Source: Motilibacter rhizosphaerae (lineage in GTDB: Bacteria > Actinomycetota > Actinomycetes > Motilibacterales > Motilibacteraceae). From it: a stretch of 64,000 nt of DNA. Under the pieces are notes generated by a model. That model did no database searches and was not told the origin of the DNA. It worked only from the letters and a program-made list of their open reading frames with translations. How positions within the stretch are numbered: the first letter of the stretch is position 1; every line of letters starts with the position of its first letter. Shown one piece after another: positions 50,487 through 58,966 of the stretch. The stretch lies in NCBI RefSeq assembly GCF_004216915.1, contig NZ_SGXD01000003.1, positions 752,222 through 816,221 on the forward strand, given 5' to 3'. The translations under genes and the position numbers were made by a program.

Positions 50487-51325
50487 GAAGAGCGGGCGCC
50501 CCGCCAGGAGTGCTGCGGCTCGTAGCCCAGCTCCGCGCGCGCCCGGTCGATCGAGAGCAGCGTCTCGAACTCCTCCAGCGGGCGGCGTACCTCGACCCCG
50601 GGGAAGACCTCGGCGGTCAGCTCGGCCGAGGGCCGGTCGAGGATCGTGTCCGCGGCGGCGATGACGTAGCTGCGCGCCCCGGTGATCTCCGCGGTCAGGG
50701 CGAGCCGGCAGGCCAGCGCCACGTCCCGCACGTCCACGTAGCCCCAGGCGTTCCACAGCCGCGACTGCGCGGTGAAGGACGGCTGATCCGCGTAGTCCTG
50801 CTCGGTGAAGACGTTGCTCAGCCGCAGGCCGATGAAGGGGATGCCGGACCAGGCGCTGATGTGCTCGGCCATGGTCTCGCCGACGACCTTCGACAGGGCG
50901 TACGTGCTGGTGGGCAGCGGGTAGTGGTCCTCGTCGACCGGCAGGTAGCGCGGAGGGGTGTCCTCGTACGACAGGCCGAGGGTCGTCTCGCTGGACGCCC
51001 ACACCACGCGCTCGAGCCCGAGCGCGGCTGCGGCGAGGAAGATGTTGCTGTTCATGGCGGTGTTGACCGTGAAGGTCCGTGCCGGCGTCGCGAGCCCGGG
51101 CGCCGGGATGTTCGCCATGTGCACCACGGCCGAGCACCCGGTGAGCGCCTCGACGGCCGCGCCGTACTCGGTGAGGTCGGCCTGGACCACGGGGGCGAGG
51201 TCGTTGTGCCAGGCGAAGGGGCCGGCCAGGTCCGTCGCGAGCACCTCGTGGCCCGCGTCGAGCAGGTCGGCGACCACCGCCCGTCCCGCCTTGCCGTTGG
51301 CTCCGGTCACAGCGATGCGCGTCAT
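50483..51325 (-). CDS. NAD-dependent epimerase/dehydratase (extended SDR)
   Basis: A 280-residue extended SDR. The Rossmann motif is RIAVTGANGKAGRAVVADLL (GxxGxxG near residues 8-14). The active-site YALSKVVGE (Tyr-x-x-x-Lys) is near residue 146, with the catalytic Ser just before in WASSETTLG. It probably acts on a sugar or uronate; the small size and the WGYVDVRDVA motif suit the uronate dehydrogenase/epimerase side. The gene is bracketed by two arrays of the TGATCATGCAC repeat, and its stop codon lies inside copy F. Confidence 0.85.
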   Translation of the reverse strand: MTRIAVTGANGKAGRAVVADLLDAGHEVLATDLAGPFAWHNDLAPVVQADLTEYGAAVEALTGCSAVVHMANIPAPGLATPARTFTVNTAMNSNIFLAAAALGLERVVWASSETTLGLSYEDTPPRYLPVDEDHYPLPTSTYALSKVVGETMAEHISAWSGIPFIGLRLSNVFTEQDYADQPSFTAQSRLWNAWGYVDVRDVALACRLALTAEITGARSYVIAAADTILDRPSAELTAEVFPGVEVRRPLEEFETLLSIDRARAELGYEPQHSWRGARSS

Positions 51326-51373
51326 GCGGCCATCCTGCCCCTCCCGCCGTGGCGCACACGGCGGGGCCCGCGC

Positions 51374-51392
51374 CCAGGACGTGCATGATCAC
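51374..51392 (-). repeat. TGATCATGCAC repeat, copy G
   Basis: 18 of 19 bases match on the minus strand. Lies 49 bp upstream of the epimerase start. Confidence 0.88.
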
Positions 51393-51407
51393 GGGGAAGA
51401 GGGGTGC

Positions 51408-51426
51408 CCAGGACGTGCATGATCAC
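51408..51426 (-). repeat. TGATCATGCAC repeat, copy H
   Basis: 18 of 19 bases match on the minus strand, 34 bp from copy G, with the same CCCC/GGGG flanks. Confidence 0.88.
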
Positions 51427-51441
51427 GGGGAGAGGTGGGGC

Positions 51442-51460
51442 CCGGGATGTGCATGATCAC
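51442..51460 (-). repeat. TGATCATGCAC repeat, copy I
   Basis: 18 of 19 bases match on the minus strand, 34 bp from copy H. Its TGATCA core holds the stop codon of the ROK gene (51457-51459). Confidence 0.88.
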
Positions 51461-52638
51461 GACGCGGGGACGGCGAACAGCTCGTCGCTCGCACTGACCA
51501 GCGCCCCGAGGACGCCCGCGCGGTCGTCGAGCTCGCTCAGCACGATCGGCAGACTGCTCGTCGCCAGGGGCGTGGACAGCCGGTAGACGGTCTGCCGGAT
51601 CTCGGCGAGCAGCGGGTGCCCCAGCCGCGCGACGCCGCCGGCGAGCACGAGCATCGAGGGGTTCATGAAGTTCACGAGCTCGGCCAGGACCTTGCCGAGC
51701 TCGCGCCCGCCCGTACGGACCAGCGCCATCGCAGCGGGATCACCTTCCGCGGCCGCCACGCCGACGTCGCGGGCGGTGAGCACCGCCGACGACGCGAGCC
51801 GGGCGGCGAGCGCAGGGGACTCGCCCGTACGCGCCAGGCGCAGCGCGTCCCGAGCGAGCGCGGCGCCGCCGAAGACCGTCTCCAGGCACCCGTCCCCGCC
51901 ACACGCGCAGGGTGGCCCGTCGGCCACGCGGATGTGCCCGATGTCGCCGGCCGAGCCCGCCACCCCGCGGAAGACACTGCCGCCGATGACAGGCGCGGCG
52001 CCGATGCCCGTGCCGACCTTGACGAGGAGGAACGTGTCCATGCCCTTGGCGACGCCGCCCCACCGCTCCCCCGCGGCCATGATGTTGACGTCGTTGTCGA
52101 CCGTCACAGGGCAGCGGTAGCGGCGGGCGAGCTCGTCACGCACGGGGTAGCGGTTCCACCCGGGCAGCAGCGGCGGGCTCACCGGCACGCCCTCGAGGAA
52201 GCTCACGGGGCCAGGCACTCCGACGCCGAGAGCCGCCGTGCCCCGGCCGTCGGTGACCTCGTCGACCAGGTCGACGATGCGGTCGAGCACCGGCTCGGGC
52301 CCCTCCCGCGGGTCGCAGTCCTCCTCGACCACGTCGAGCAGGTCGAGCCGGCTGTCGCCCACCGCGACCGCGAGGGAGGTGGCGCCGAGGTCGACGCCCA
52401 CGAAGCGCAGGTCGCCGCGCAGCGCCACCAGGGGCGAGGGCCTGCCCCCGCGCGAGACCGCGACGCCCCCGTCCTCGACCAGCGCGGCGGCGACGAGCTC
52501 GTCGAGCTCCGCCGCGACCCGCGCCCGCCCTGCGCCGAGCGCGTCGACGAGGGCCGCCCGGGAGAGCGGGCCCTCGTCGCGCAGCAGGCGGAGAGCGGCA
52601 GCCTGCAGCGGCGTACGCGGCCGAGGAGCCCGCCCCAC
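51457..52638 (-). CDS. ROK-family transcriptional repressor
   Basis: A 393-residue ROK (NagC/XylR-type) regulator. The N-terminal winged helix covers about residues 10-65 (LRLLRDEGPLSRAALVDALGAGRARVAAELDEL). A sugar-kinase-like ROK domain follows: VGVDLGATSLAVAVGD (phosphate site), VDNDVNIMAAGE, GTGIGAAPVIGGSVFRG, GDIGHIRVADGPPCACGGDGCLE with the zinc ligands CxCGxxGCxE. It probably senses a sugar released by the adjacent pathway. Start GTG 52638 is 2 bp after the isomerase stop. Its stop lies inside repeat copy I. Confidence 0.9.
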   Translation of the reverse strand: MGRAPRPRTPLQAAALRLLRDEGPLSRAALVDALGAGRARVAAELDELVAAALVEDGGVAVSRGGRPSPLVALRGDLRFVGVDLGATSLAVAVGDSRLDLLDVVEEDCDPREGPEPVLDRIVDLVDEVTDGRGTAALGVGVPGPVSFLEGVPVSPPLLPGWNRYPVRDELARRYRCPVTVDNDVNIMAAGERWGGVAKGMDTFLLVKVGTGIGAAPVIGGSVFRGVAGSAGDIGHIRVADGPPCACGGDGCLETVFGGAALARDALRLARTGESPALAARLASSAVLTARDVGVAAAEGDPAAMALVRTGGRELGKVLAELVNFMNPSMLVLAGGVARLGHPLLAEIRQTVYRLSTPLATSSLPIVLSELDDRAGVLGALVSASDELFAVPAS

Positions 52639-52640
52639 CG

Positions 52641-53648
52641 TCAGGACTGCGAGCTGAACGCCGCGTCGAAGGACTGCGCCGGGGGCTCGATCTCGGTCAG
52701 CTTGCGGATGAACGCGAGCGCGTCCGGGCCGCCGACGAGGCGGTCCATCCCCGCGTCCTCCCACTCGATGGAGATGGGGCCGTCGTAGCCGATCGAGTTG
52801 AGCATGCGGAAGCACTGCTCCCACGGCACGTCGCCGTGCCCGGTGGAGACGAAGTCCCAGCCGCGCCGCGGGTCCGCCCAGGCGAGGTGCGAGCCGAGCC
52901 GGCCGTTGCGGCCGTTGAACCGCTTGACCGACTCCTTGCAGTCCACGTGGTAGATGCGGTCCTTGAAGTCCCAGAGGAAGCCCACCGGGTCGAGGTCCTG
53001 CCAGACGAAGTGGCTCGGGTCGAAGTTCAGCCCGAACGCCTCGCGGTGCCCGATCGCCTCCAGCGTGCGCACCGTCGTCCAGTAGTCGTAGGCGATCTCG
53101 CTCGGGTGCACCTCGTGCGCGAAGCGGACGCCCACCTCGTCGAAGACGTCGAGGATCGGGTTCCACCGGTCGGCGAAGTCCTGGTAGCCCTGCTCGATGA
53201 GGTGCGGCGGCACGGGCGGGAACATCGCGACGTAGTGCCAGATGCTCGAGCCGGTGAAGCCCACGACGGTCTTCACGCCCAGCTTCGCCGCGGCGCGCGC
53301 CGTCGTCTTGAGCTCCTCCGCAGCCCGCTGGCGCACCCCCTCGGCGTCGCCGTCGCCCCAGATGCGCGGCAGCAGGATGCCCTGGTGGCGCTCGTCGATC
53401 GGGTTGTCGCACACCGCCTGGCCGGCGAGGTGGTTGGAGATCGCGAAGACCTGCAGGCCGTTCTTCTCCAGGATGGCGCGCCGGTCGGCGACGTACGCGT
53501 CGTCCTCCACCGCGCGCTGGACGTCGAAGTGGTCGCCCCAGCAGGCGATCTCGAGACCGTCGTAGCCCCACTCGCCGGCGAGCCGGGCCACCTCCTCGAA
53601 CGGCAGGTCGGCCCACTGGCCGGTGAACAGCGTGACAGGACGCGGCAT
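52641..53648 (-). CDS. Sugar phosphate isomerase/epimerase (xylose-isomerase-like TIM barrel)
   Basis: A 335-residue TIM-barrel protein of the AP-endonuclease-2 superfamily. Metal-binding and active-site motifs include [20 protein letters not shown] near the N-terminus, [44 protein letters not shown] and [15 protein letters not shown], ending with [12 protein letters not shown]. Relatives isomerise hexoses or inositol derivatives. It lies between a ROK repressor and a Gfo/Idh/MocA oxidoreductase on the same strand, a common sugar or inositol catabolic trio. Confidence 0.88.
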   Translation of the reverse strand: MPRPVTLFTGQWADLPFEEVARLAGEWGYDGLEIACWGDHFDVQRAVEDDAYVADRRAILEKNGLQVFAISNHLAGQAVCDNPIDERHQGILLPRIWGDGDAEGVRQRAAEELKTTARAAAKLGVKTVVGFTGSSIWHYVAMFPPVPPHLIEQGYQDFADRWNPILDVFDEVGVRFAHEVHPSEIAYDYWTTVRTLEAIGHREAFGLNFDPSHFVWQDLDPVGFLWDFKDRIYHVDCKESVKRFNGRNGRLGSHLAWADPRRGWDFVSTGHGDVPWEQCFRMLNSIGYDGPISIEWEDAGMDRLVGGPDALAFIRKLTEIEPPAQSFDAAFSSQS

Positions 53649-53658
53649 GGCGGTCTCC

Positions 53659-54852
53659 TCAGTCTCCGGTCGGGGTCCAGCGGCTCTCCGCCGCCGCGCT
53701 GGTCTCCACGGCGTCGAGCACGCGCTGCACCTGCAGCCCGTCCGCGAACGACGGCGTGGGCTGCTGCCCGGTGCCGACCGCTTCGAGGAAGTCCCTGACC
53801 TCGTGGGTGAACGAGTGCTCGTAGCCGATGATGTGGCCCGGCGGCCACCACGCCGCCATGTACGGGTGCTCCGGCTCCGTGACGAGCAGCCGCCGGAACC
53901 CCGCCGACACGGCCGGCTCGGTGTGGTCGTGGAACTGCAGCTCGTTGAGGCTCTCCATGTCGAAGGCGATGCTGCCCTTCGAGCCCTCGATCTCCAGCCG
54001 CAGCCCGTTCTTGTGGCCAGCGGCGAAACGGGTCGCCTCGAAGGTCCCGATCGCCCCGCCGCTGAAGCGCGCCAGGAACAGCGCGGCGTCGTCGACGGTG
54101 ACCGGCCCGCGCTCGCTGCTGCCGGTGGCGCCGAGACCGCCCTCCAGGCTGGCCAGCAGCGGACGCTCCTTGATGAAGGTCTCGGTCAGGGCGCTGACGC
54201 CCGAGATCCTCTGGCCGGTGACGTACTGCGCCATGTCGACGATGTGCGCGCCGATGTCGCCGAGGGCGCCCGAGCCCGCCTTGTCCTTCTGCAGCCGCCA
54301 CACCAGGGGGAACTCGGGGTCCGTGATCCAGTCCTGCAGGTACGTCGCCCGGACGTGCCGGATCTCGCCGAGCCGGCCCTCCTCCACCAGCTGGCGCGCC
54401 AGGGTCACGGCGGGCACGCGGCGGTAGTTGAAGGCCACCATTGCGAGGACGCCGTGCTCGGCCGCGTGAGCAGCGGCGTCGACCATCTGCGTCGCCTCGT
54501 AGACCGTGTTGGCCAGCGGCTTCTCGCACAGCACGTGCTTCCCGGCCTCGAGCGCGGCGATGGCGATCTCGGCGTGGCTGTCGCCCGGCGTGCACACGTC
54601 GACGATGTCGATGTCGTCGCGCGCGATGACCTCGCGCCAGTCGGTGGCCGACTCCGCCCAACCCAGCCGGTCGGCGGCGGCCGCCACCTTGTCCGCGTCG
54701 CGGCCGACGACCACCTGCATCCGGGCGTCGACGGGGAGGTCGAAGACCCTGCCCACCGTGCGCCAGGCCTGCGAGTGGGCCTCGCCCATGAACGCGTAGC
54801 CGATCATCGCGACGCCCAGTGAGCGCCTGCCCGCACCCGTCCCCGCTGCCAC
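53659..54852 (-). CDS. Gfo/Idh/MocA-family NAD(P)-dependent oxidoreductase
   Basis: A 397-residue sugar dehydrogenase. The N-terminal Rossmann segment is [17 protein letters not shown] (GxGxxG-like), followed by [35 protein letters not shown], the family signature with the EKP motif near residue 112. A second domain includes [28 protein letters not shown], where the catalytic His lies. GTG 54852 has a good GGGAGG site 7 nt upstream. It sits upstream of the isomerase in the ROK operon, ten bases apart, and likely oxidises the sugar the isomerase then converts. Confidence 0.9.
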   Translation of the reverse strand: MAAGTGAGRRSLGVAMIGYAFMGEAHSQAWRTVGRVFDLPVDARMQVVVGRDADKVAAAADRLGWAESATDWREVIARDDIDIVDVCTPGDSHAEIAIAALEAGKHVLCEKPLANTVYEATQMVDAAAHAAEHGVLAMVAFNYRRVPAVTLARQLVEEGRLGEIRHVRATYLQDWITDPEFPLVWRLQKDKAGSGALGDIGAHIVDMAQYVTGQRISGVSALTETFIKERPLLASLEGGLGATGSSERGPVTVDDAALFLARFSGGAIGTFEATRFAAGHKNGLRLEIEGSKGSIAFDMESLNELQFHDHTEPAVSAGFRRLLVTEPEHPYMAAWWPPGHIIGYEHSFTHEVRDFLEAVGTGQQPTPSFADGLQVQRVLDAVETSAAAESRWTPTGD

Positions 54853-54927
54853 CGTGCTGCCTCCCGTCGGTCCCGCTGCTCCGCGGGCCAGGGGCGACGC
54901 TAGCCGCTTCCGCCGCGAGGGGGAAGA

Positions 54928-54951
54928 CCTTTCGCTGCTGCGAGCGAAAGG
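54928..54951. promoter_or_regulatory. Palindrome CCTTTCGCT-N6-AGCGAAAGG
   Basis: A perfect 9-bp inverted repeat with a 6-nt spacer, right after the alpha-galactosidase stop and 76 bp upstream of the oxidoreductase start. The A/T-rich TTTCG...CGAAA arms and short spacer fit a LacI/ROK-type operator for the downstream ROK operon; a galactosidase terminator is the alternative. Confidence 0.5.
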
Positions 54952-54952
54952 A

Positions 54953-57088
54953 TCAGACGCGCTCCACCTCCAGCACCCACGCATGCTCCGGGTGGAGCTC
55001 CGGCACGGTCACTCCTACCGTCGTCAGCACCCGCCCCGGCAGCACGACGCCCTCCGGAGCGGTGACCGGCAGCGCGAACCGCTCGCGCCGGCGCGGCCAG
55101 GGCTGCGGGTTCGCCAGCACGACGCGGTACGCCGCCGCCGGGTCCAGCCCCGGCAGCGGCAGCGGGCCCACGGCGTCGGTGACGGACGTCGCGCGGCGCA
55201 CCACGGCGTACGCCGCAGCGGACCCGTCGTGCGCCACCACGCCGTGCAGCCACAGCGCGTCCTCCGGCGAGTCGGCGCGCACGACCCGGCCGGAGTGGAG
55301 CAGACCGCGCAGCTCCTTGTGCAGCGCGATCCAGGCCGCGAGCTCGGTCCGCTCCTCGGGGCTCGCCGAGGTGATGTCCCACTCGACGCCCATGTGCCCG
55401 AACAGCGCCGTCGCCGCGCGGAACGACAGGTCGTGCGTCCGGTCGGTAGTGTGCGAGCGCGTCGGCCCGACGTGCGTGCCCATGAGCTCGGGAGCCAGCA
55501 GCACGCCGGTCCACCGCTGGATCTGCTGGCGCTCGAGCGCGTCGTTGCAGTCGCTGGTCCACACCCGGTCGGTCCGCTCGAGGATCCCCAGGTCGATGCG
55601 CGCACCGCCGGACGCGCACGACTCGATCTCCAGGCCGGGGTGCCGGCGCTTGAGCTCCTCGAGCAGCGCGTAGAGCGCCAGCGTCTGCCGGTGCACCCCC
55701 GCGCGACCCGAGGCGCCCGACGCGGCGACGAGGTGGCGGTTGTGGTCCCACTTGACGTACGAGATCGGGTAGTCGCTGAGGACCGCGTCGATGCGCTCGA
55801 GCAGGTAGTCCCACACCGGCTGCTGCCCGAGGTCGAGGACCTGCTGGTGGCGCTGGTCCGCGGGCAGCCCGGACGACGCCCCGAGCAGCCAGTCGGGGTG
55901 CTCCCGCGCCAGGTCGGAGTCGGGGTTCACCATCTCCGGCTCGAACCACAGCCCGAACTGCATCCCCCGCGACGTGACGACCTCGGCGAGCGGCCCGAGC
56001 CCCTGCGGCCACACGCCCTCGTCGACGTACCAGTCACCGAGACCCGCGGTGTCGTCGCGGCGGTGGCGGAACCAGCCGTCGTCGAGCACGAAGCGCTCGA
56101 TGCCCACCTCGGCGGCGGCGTCCGCGAGCCGGGTCAGCTGCTCGAGGTCGTGGTCGAAGTAGACCGCCTCCCACACGTTGAGCGTCACCGGCCGAGGGGA
56201 CGACGGGTGCTGCGGGCGCGCCCGCTCCCAGCGGTGCAGCGCGTCGCTGATCCCGTCGACGCCCGCAGCGCTGTACGCCGCCAGCACCCACGGCGTCTCG
56301 TAGGACTCCCCCGCTGCCAGCACGATCTCGCCCGGCTGCAGCAGCTCGCCGGCGGCGAGGACCTGCGCACCCGTCCCGAGCCGCTCGGCGCTGTGCGACG
56401 TCCCGCCGCTCCACGCCAGGTGCAGGCCCCACACCTCTCCGCTGCGGAACGAGAACCCCGCGGTCCCGGCCATGAGCACCGTCGGCGACTCGAACCCCGG
56501 CCGGCCCCCGCGGGTCTCGCGCAGCCACGTCCCGATCCCGAAGGTGTGGCGCTGGGGCGAGCGCTCACGCGCCCACCGGCCTGCCATGTCGAGCAGCTCC
56601 AACGCCCGCGTCGGCACCGGCAGGGCGACACCCAGCCCGTCGACGGCGTACGCCGCCGGCCCCTCGTTGGTGAGGACGTGGCGCAGCCGGAGGAGCCCGG
56701 AGGGCGTGAGCTCCACCTCGGTGCGCACGGCGAGGCCCGCGTCGGAGCGGCTCAGCAGCACGGCACGCGCGTCCTCGATGCTCGCGGACTCGAGGACGAA
56801 GCGGGGCGCCCACGCCGTACCGTCCGGACGGGCGCCGACGAGCCCCGGCCGCCCGAGCCAGCCCCGGGCGTGCTCCGGGAGCAGCCCGGGGCGGACGGGG
56901 ACGTCGGGGCCGTTGCCGACGGGCGCCGGCATGGTCTGGTCGAGCAGGGCGAGCAGGTCGCCCTCGACGAGGTCGCCGAGCGGCGCCCCCCAGTGCGCGA
57001 CCCCGGGGAAGCCGGGGCCGCGCAGGTCGAGCACGAGGCTGACCCTGTCGTTGCCGAGGTGGACCGCCTGCTGTGCAGCGCTCGCCAT
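54953..57088 (-). CDS. Alpha-galactosidase, glycoside hydrolase family 36
   Basis: A 711-residue GH36 enzyme that removes alpha-galactose from melibiose/raffinose-type sugars. It has the N-terminal beta-sandwich domain and TIM barrel, with NVWEAVYFDHDLEQLTRLADAAAEVGIERFVLDDGWF, GLWFEPEMVNPDSDL, the nucleophile Asp448 in YVKWDHNRH, CASGGARIDLGIL, and the predicted acid/base Asp513 in TSDCNDALERQQIQRW. No signal peptide is present, so it acts inside the cell on imported sugar. It ends the same strand operon as the ABC importer genes, 13 bp after the second permease gene. Confidence 0.94.
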   Translation of the reverse strand: MASAAQQAVHLGNDRVSLVLDLRGPGFPGVAHWGAPLGDLVEGDLLALLDQTMPAPVGNGPDVPVRPGLLPEHARGWLGRPGLVGARPDGTAWAPRFVLESASIEDARAVLLSRSDAGLAVRTEVELTPSGLLRLRHVLTNEGPAAYAVDGLGVALPVPTRALELLDMAGRWARERSPQRHTFGIGTWLRETRGGRPGFESPTVLMAGTAGFSFRSGEVWGLHLAWSGGTSHSAERLGTGAQVLAAGELLQPGEIVLAAGESYETPWVLAAYSAAGVDGISDALHRWERARPQHPSSPRPVTLNVWEAVYFDHDLEQLTRLADAAAEVGIERFVLDDGWFRHRRDDTAGLGDWYVDEGVWPQGLGPLAEVVTSRGMQFGLWFEPEMVNPDSDLAREHPDWLLGASSGLPADQRHQQVLDLGQQPVWDYLLERIDAVLSDYPISYVKWDHNRHLVAASGASGRAGVHRQTLALYALLEELKRRHPGLEIESCASGGARIDLGILERTDRVWTSDCNDALERQQIQRWTGVLLAPELMGTHVGPTRSHTTDRTHDLSFRAATALFGHMGVEWDITSASPEERTELAAWIALHKELRGLLHSGRVVRADSPEDALWLHGVVAHDGSAAAYAVVRRATSVTDAVGPLPLPGLDPAAAYRVVLANPQPWPRRRERFALPVTAPEGVVLPGRVLTTVGVTVPELHPEHAWVLEVERV

Positions 57089-57101
57089 GGAGGAGTACCC
57101 G

Positions 57102-58031
57102 TCAGCCCTTCGTCGCTCCCACCGTCAACCCGCCGACGAACTGCTTCTGCAGGACGAAGTAGACGATGAGGGTGGGGATCGCCGTGAGCAGGGAGCCCGC
57201 GGCGATGAGGTTGTTGTTGGTGAAGTACTGGCCCTGCAGGTTCGACAGGGCCGCGGTGATCGGACGCTTCTCCCCCGTGTGGATGAGCACGAGTGCCCAG
57301 AAGAAGTCGTTGTAGATCCAGGTGAACTCCAGCGTGGCGAGCGCCGCGAACGGTGCCCGGCACAGCGGGAGGATGATGCGGGAGTACTGCTGCCAGACCG
57401 ACGCGCCGTCGACGAGCGCGGCCTCGGTGAGCTCACCGGGCAGCGTCTTCATGTAGTTGCTCAGCACGAACGAGCAGAAGCCGATTTGGAACGCGATGTG
57501 GATGAGGATGATGCCCCAGTAGGAGTCGTAGAGCGACCCCGAGTCGCTCATCCACATCGGCAACGGGATCTTCAGGTACAGCCGGTAGAGCGGCAGGATC
57601 ATGACCTGCTGCGGGAGCAGGTTGCCGGCCGTGAAGAGCATGAGCAGGCCGACGTTGCCCTTCCAGCTGAAGCGGCTGACACCGAACGCCACCATCGAGG
57701 CGAGCAGCAGCGTGACGACCAGCGCCGGGACCGTGATGAGGATCGTGTTGAGGTAGTAGTGCGGCAGGTCCGCCTGGCTCCACGCATCGGTGAAGTTCTT
57801 GAAGTTGTAGTGCCCGCCGATGGAGACGTAGCCGAGCCGGTTGGTGTCGTCGTAGGGCCGCAGCGCGGTGTAGACGGCCCACAGCAGCGGCAGCAGCCAG
57901 AGCAGGCTGGTGGCGATGAGGAAGGCGTGCAGGACGACGCGCGCCGGGCGCAGCGGAGGCTTCCGGTCCATGCCCGCGACGGCCTGCCCCCGTGCCCCGG
58001 CACGCGTCCGGACGCCGACGGTCGCGCTCAT
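57102..58031 (-). CDS. Sugar ABC transporter permease (inner, MalG type)
   Basis: A 309-residue integral membrane permease with six helices. The EAA loop is ELTEAALVDGASVWQQYSRIILPLCRAPFAAL, the coupling helix to the ATPase. It has the MalG-like C-terminal QKQFVGGLTVGATKG, the typical end of carbohydrate uptake permeases of the CUT1 class. The ATG overlaps the upstream permease's stop (ATGA). It pairs with the adjacent permease and the lipoprotein to import an oligosaccharide, inferred to be a galactoside from the enzymes nearby. Confidence 0.93.
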   Translation of the reverse strand: MSATVGVRTRAGARGQAVAGMDRKPPLRPARVVLHAFLIATSLLWLLPLLWAVYTALRPYDDTNRLGYVSIGGHYNFKNFTDAWSQADLPHYYLNTILITVPALVVTLLLASMVAFGVSRFSWKGNVGLLMLFTAGNLLPQQVMILPLYRLYLKIPLPMWMSDSGSLYDSYWGIILIHIAFQIGFCSFVLSNYMKTLPGELTEAALVDGASVWQQYSRIILPLCRAPFAALATLEFTWIYNDFFWALVLIHTGEKRPITAALSNLQGQYFTNNNLIAAGSLLTAIPTLIVYFVLQKQFVGGLTVGATKG

Positions 58032-58960
58032 GACTTGAACTCCTTGCCGAAGACCACCGTGAGGTACGGGACGATGAACGCCAGGGAGATCACGAGCAGG
58101 ATGACCGCGATCGCCGAGCCGAAGCCGATCCGGCTGGCCTCGCCGATGATGTTGTCGGTGATGAGGACGGAGAGCAGCTCGAGGCCGTTGCGCCCCTTGT
58201 TGATGATGTAGACGATGTCGAACGCGCGCAGCGCCTCGATGACCGTCACCACGAGCACGACGATGTTGATCGGGCGCAGCGACGGGAAGACCACGCTGCG
58301 GAAGGTCTGCACCTCGGTGGCGCCGTCCATCGACGCGGCCTCGCGCAGCGAGGTGTCGACGGCCTTCAGGCCGGCGAGGTACAGCACCATGATGTAGCCG
58401 ACGTGCTTCCAGAGCGCGGCCACGATGATGGCCCAGATGTTGACGCTGGGGTCGCCGAGCCAGTCGACGTCGGTGTGGAAGACGTTGTTGATGAGGCCCT
58501 GGTCGGGGCTGTAGATGAGCTGCCAGATGAAGCCCACGAGCGCCAGCGAGAGCACGACCGGCAGGTAGATCGCCGACTGGTAGAGCCGGCTGCCCTTCAT
58601 CTCCTTGTCCAGCAGGATCGCGAGGAAGAGCCCGAGCGGGGTGCCGACGATGAGCAGCGCGCCCAGCCAGAACAGGTTGTGGTGCACCGCCGGCCAGAAC
58701 GACGGGTAGTTCGTCGTGATCTGGTGGTAGTTGTCGAACCCGACCCACTTGATGGTGCCGAGGCCGCCCACGCCGTTCCACCGCGCGAACGACAGGGCGA
58801 CGCTGGCGATCGCGGGGAACCAGACGAAGGCGATGTGGATGAGGGCGGGGACGCCCATCATCAGGCCGAGGACGACCTTGTCCCGGGTGGAGAAGCGGCG
58901 GCCGCCGCGCCGACGGGGCTTGCCCGTCGGCGCGGCGGCGTCCTGCAGGGTGGTGGCCAT
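58028..58960 (-). CDS. Sugar ABC transporter permease (MalF type)
   Basis: A 310-residue permease with a longer cytoplasmic N-terminus (about 25 residues, RRRGGRRFSTRD) and six helices. The EAA motif is LREAASMDGATEVQTFRSVVFPSLRPINI. It fits the MalF/UgpA side of CUT1 importers. It overlaps the next permease by 4 bp, and the lipoprotein gene lies 6 bp upstream. The ATP-hydrolysing subunit is not encoded here; actinobacteria often share one MsiK-like ATPase between sugar importers. Confidence 0.93.
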   Translation of the reverse strand: MATTLQDAAAPTGKPRRRGGRRFSTRDKVVLGLMMGVPALIHIAFVWFPAIASVALSFARWNGVGGLGTIKWVGFDNYHQITTNYPSFWPAVHHNLFWLGALLIVGTPLGLFLAILLDKEMKGSRLYQSAIYLPVVLSLALVGFIWQLIYSPDQGLINNVFHTDVDWLGDPSVNIWAIIVAALWKHVGYIMVLYLAGLKAVDTSLREAASMDGATEVQTFRSVVFPSLRPINIVVLVVTVIEALRAFDIVYIINKGRNGLELLSVLITDNIIGEASRIGFGSAIAVILLVISLAFIVPYLTVVFGKEFKS

Positions 58961-58966
58961 CAGACC

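Larger units (their letters stand above)
50443..50487. terminator. Hairpin of facing repeats E and F between convergent genes
   Basis: CGTGATCATGCACATCCTGG pairs with CCAGGACGTGCATGATCACG over 20 positions with one mismatch and a 5-nt GGCGT loop. It sits between the plus-strand DUF2530 gene and the minus-strand epimerase gene, whose stop codon is inside it, so it probably terminates both. Confidence 0.75.

Noticed and set aside
50371-51463. CRISPR array
   Set aside because: The repeats are about 19-25 bp with gaps of only about 9-15 bp, change orientation, and flank ordinary genes; no cas genes are present.
50371-51463. Composite transposon carrying the epimerase gene
   Set aside because: The gene is bracketed by inverted repeat arrays, but there is no transposase, no target-site duplication is visible, and further copies (A, B) occur outside the unit.
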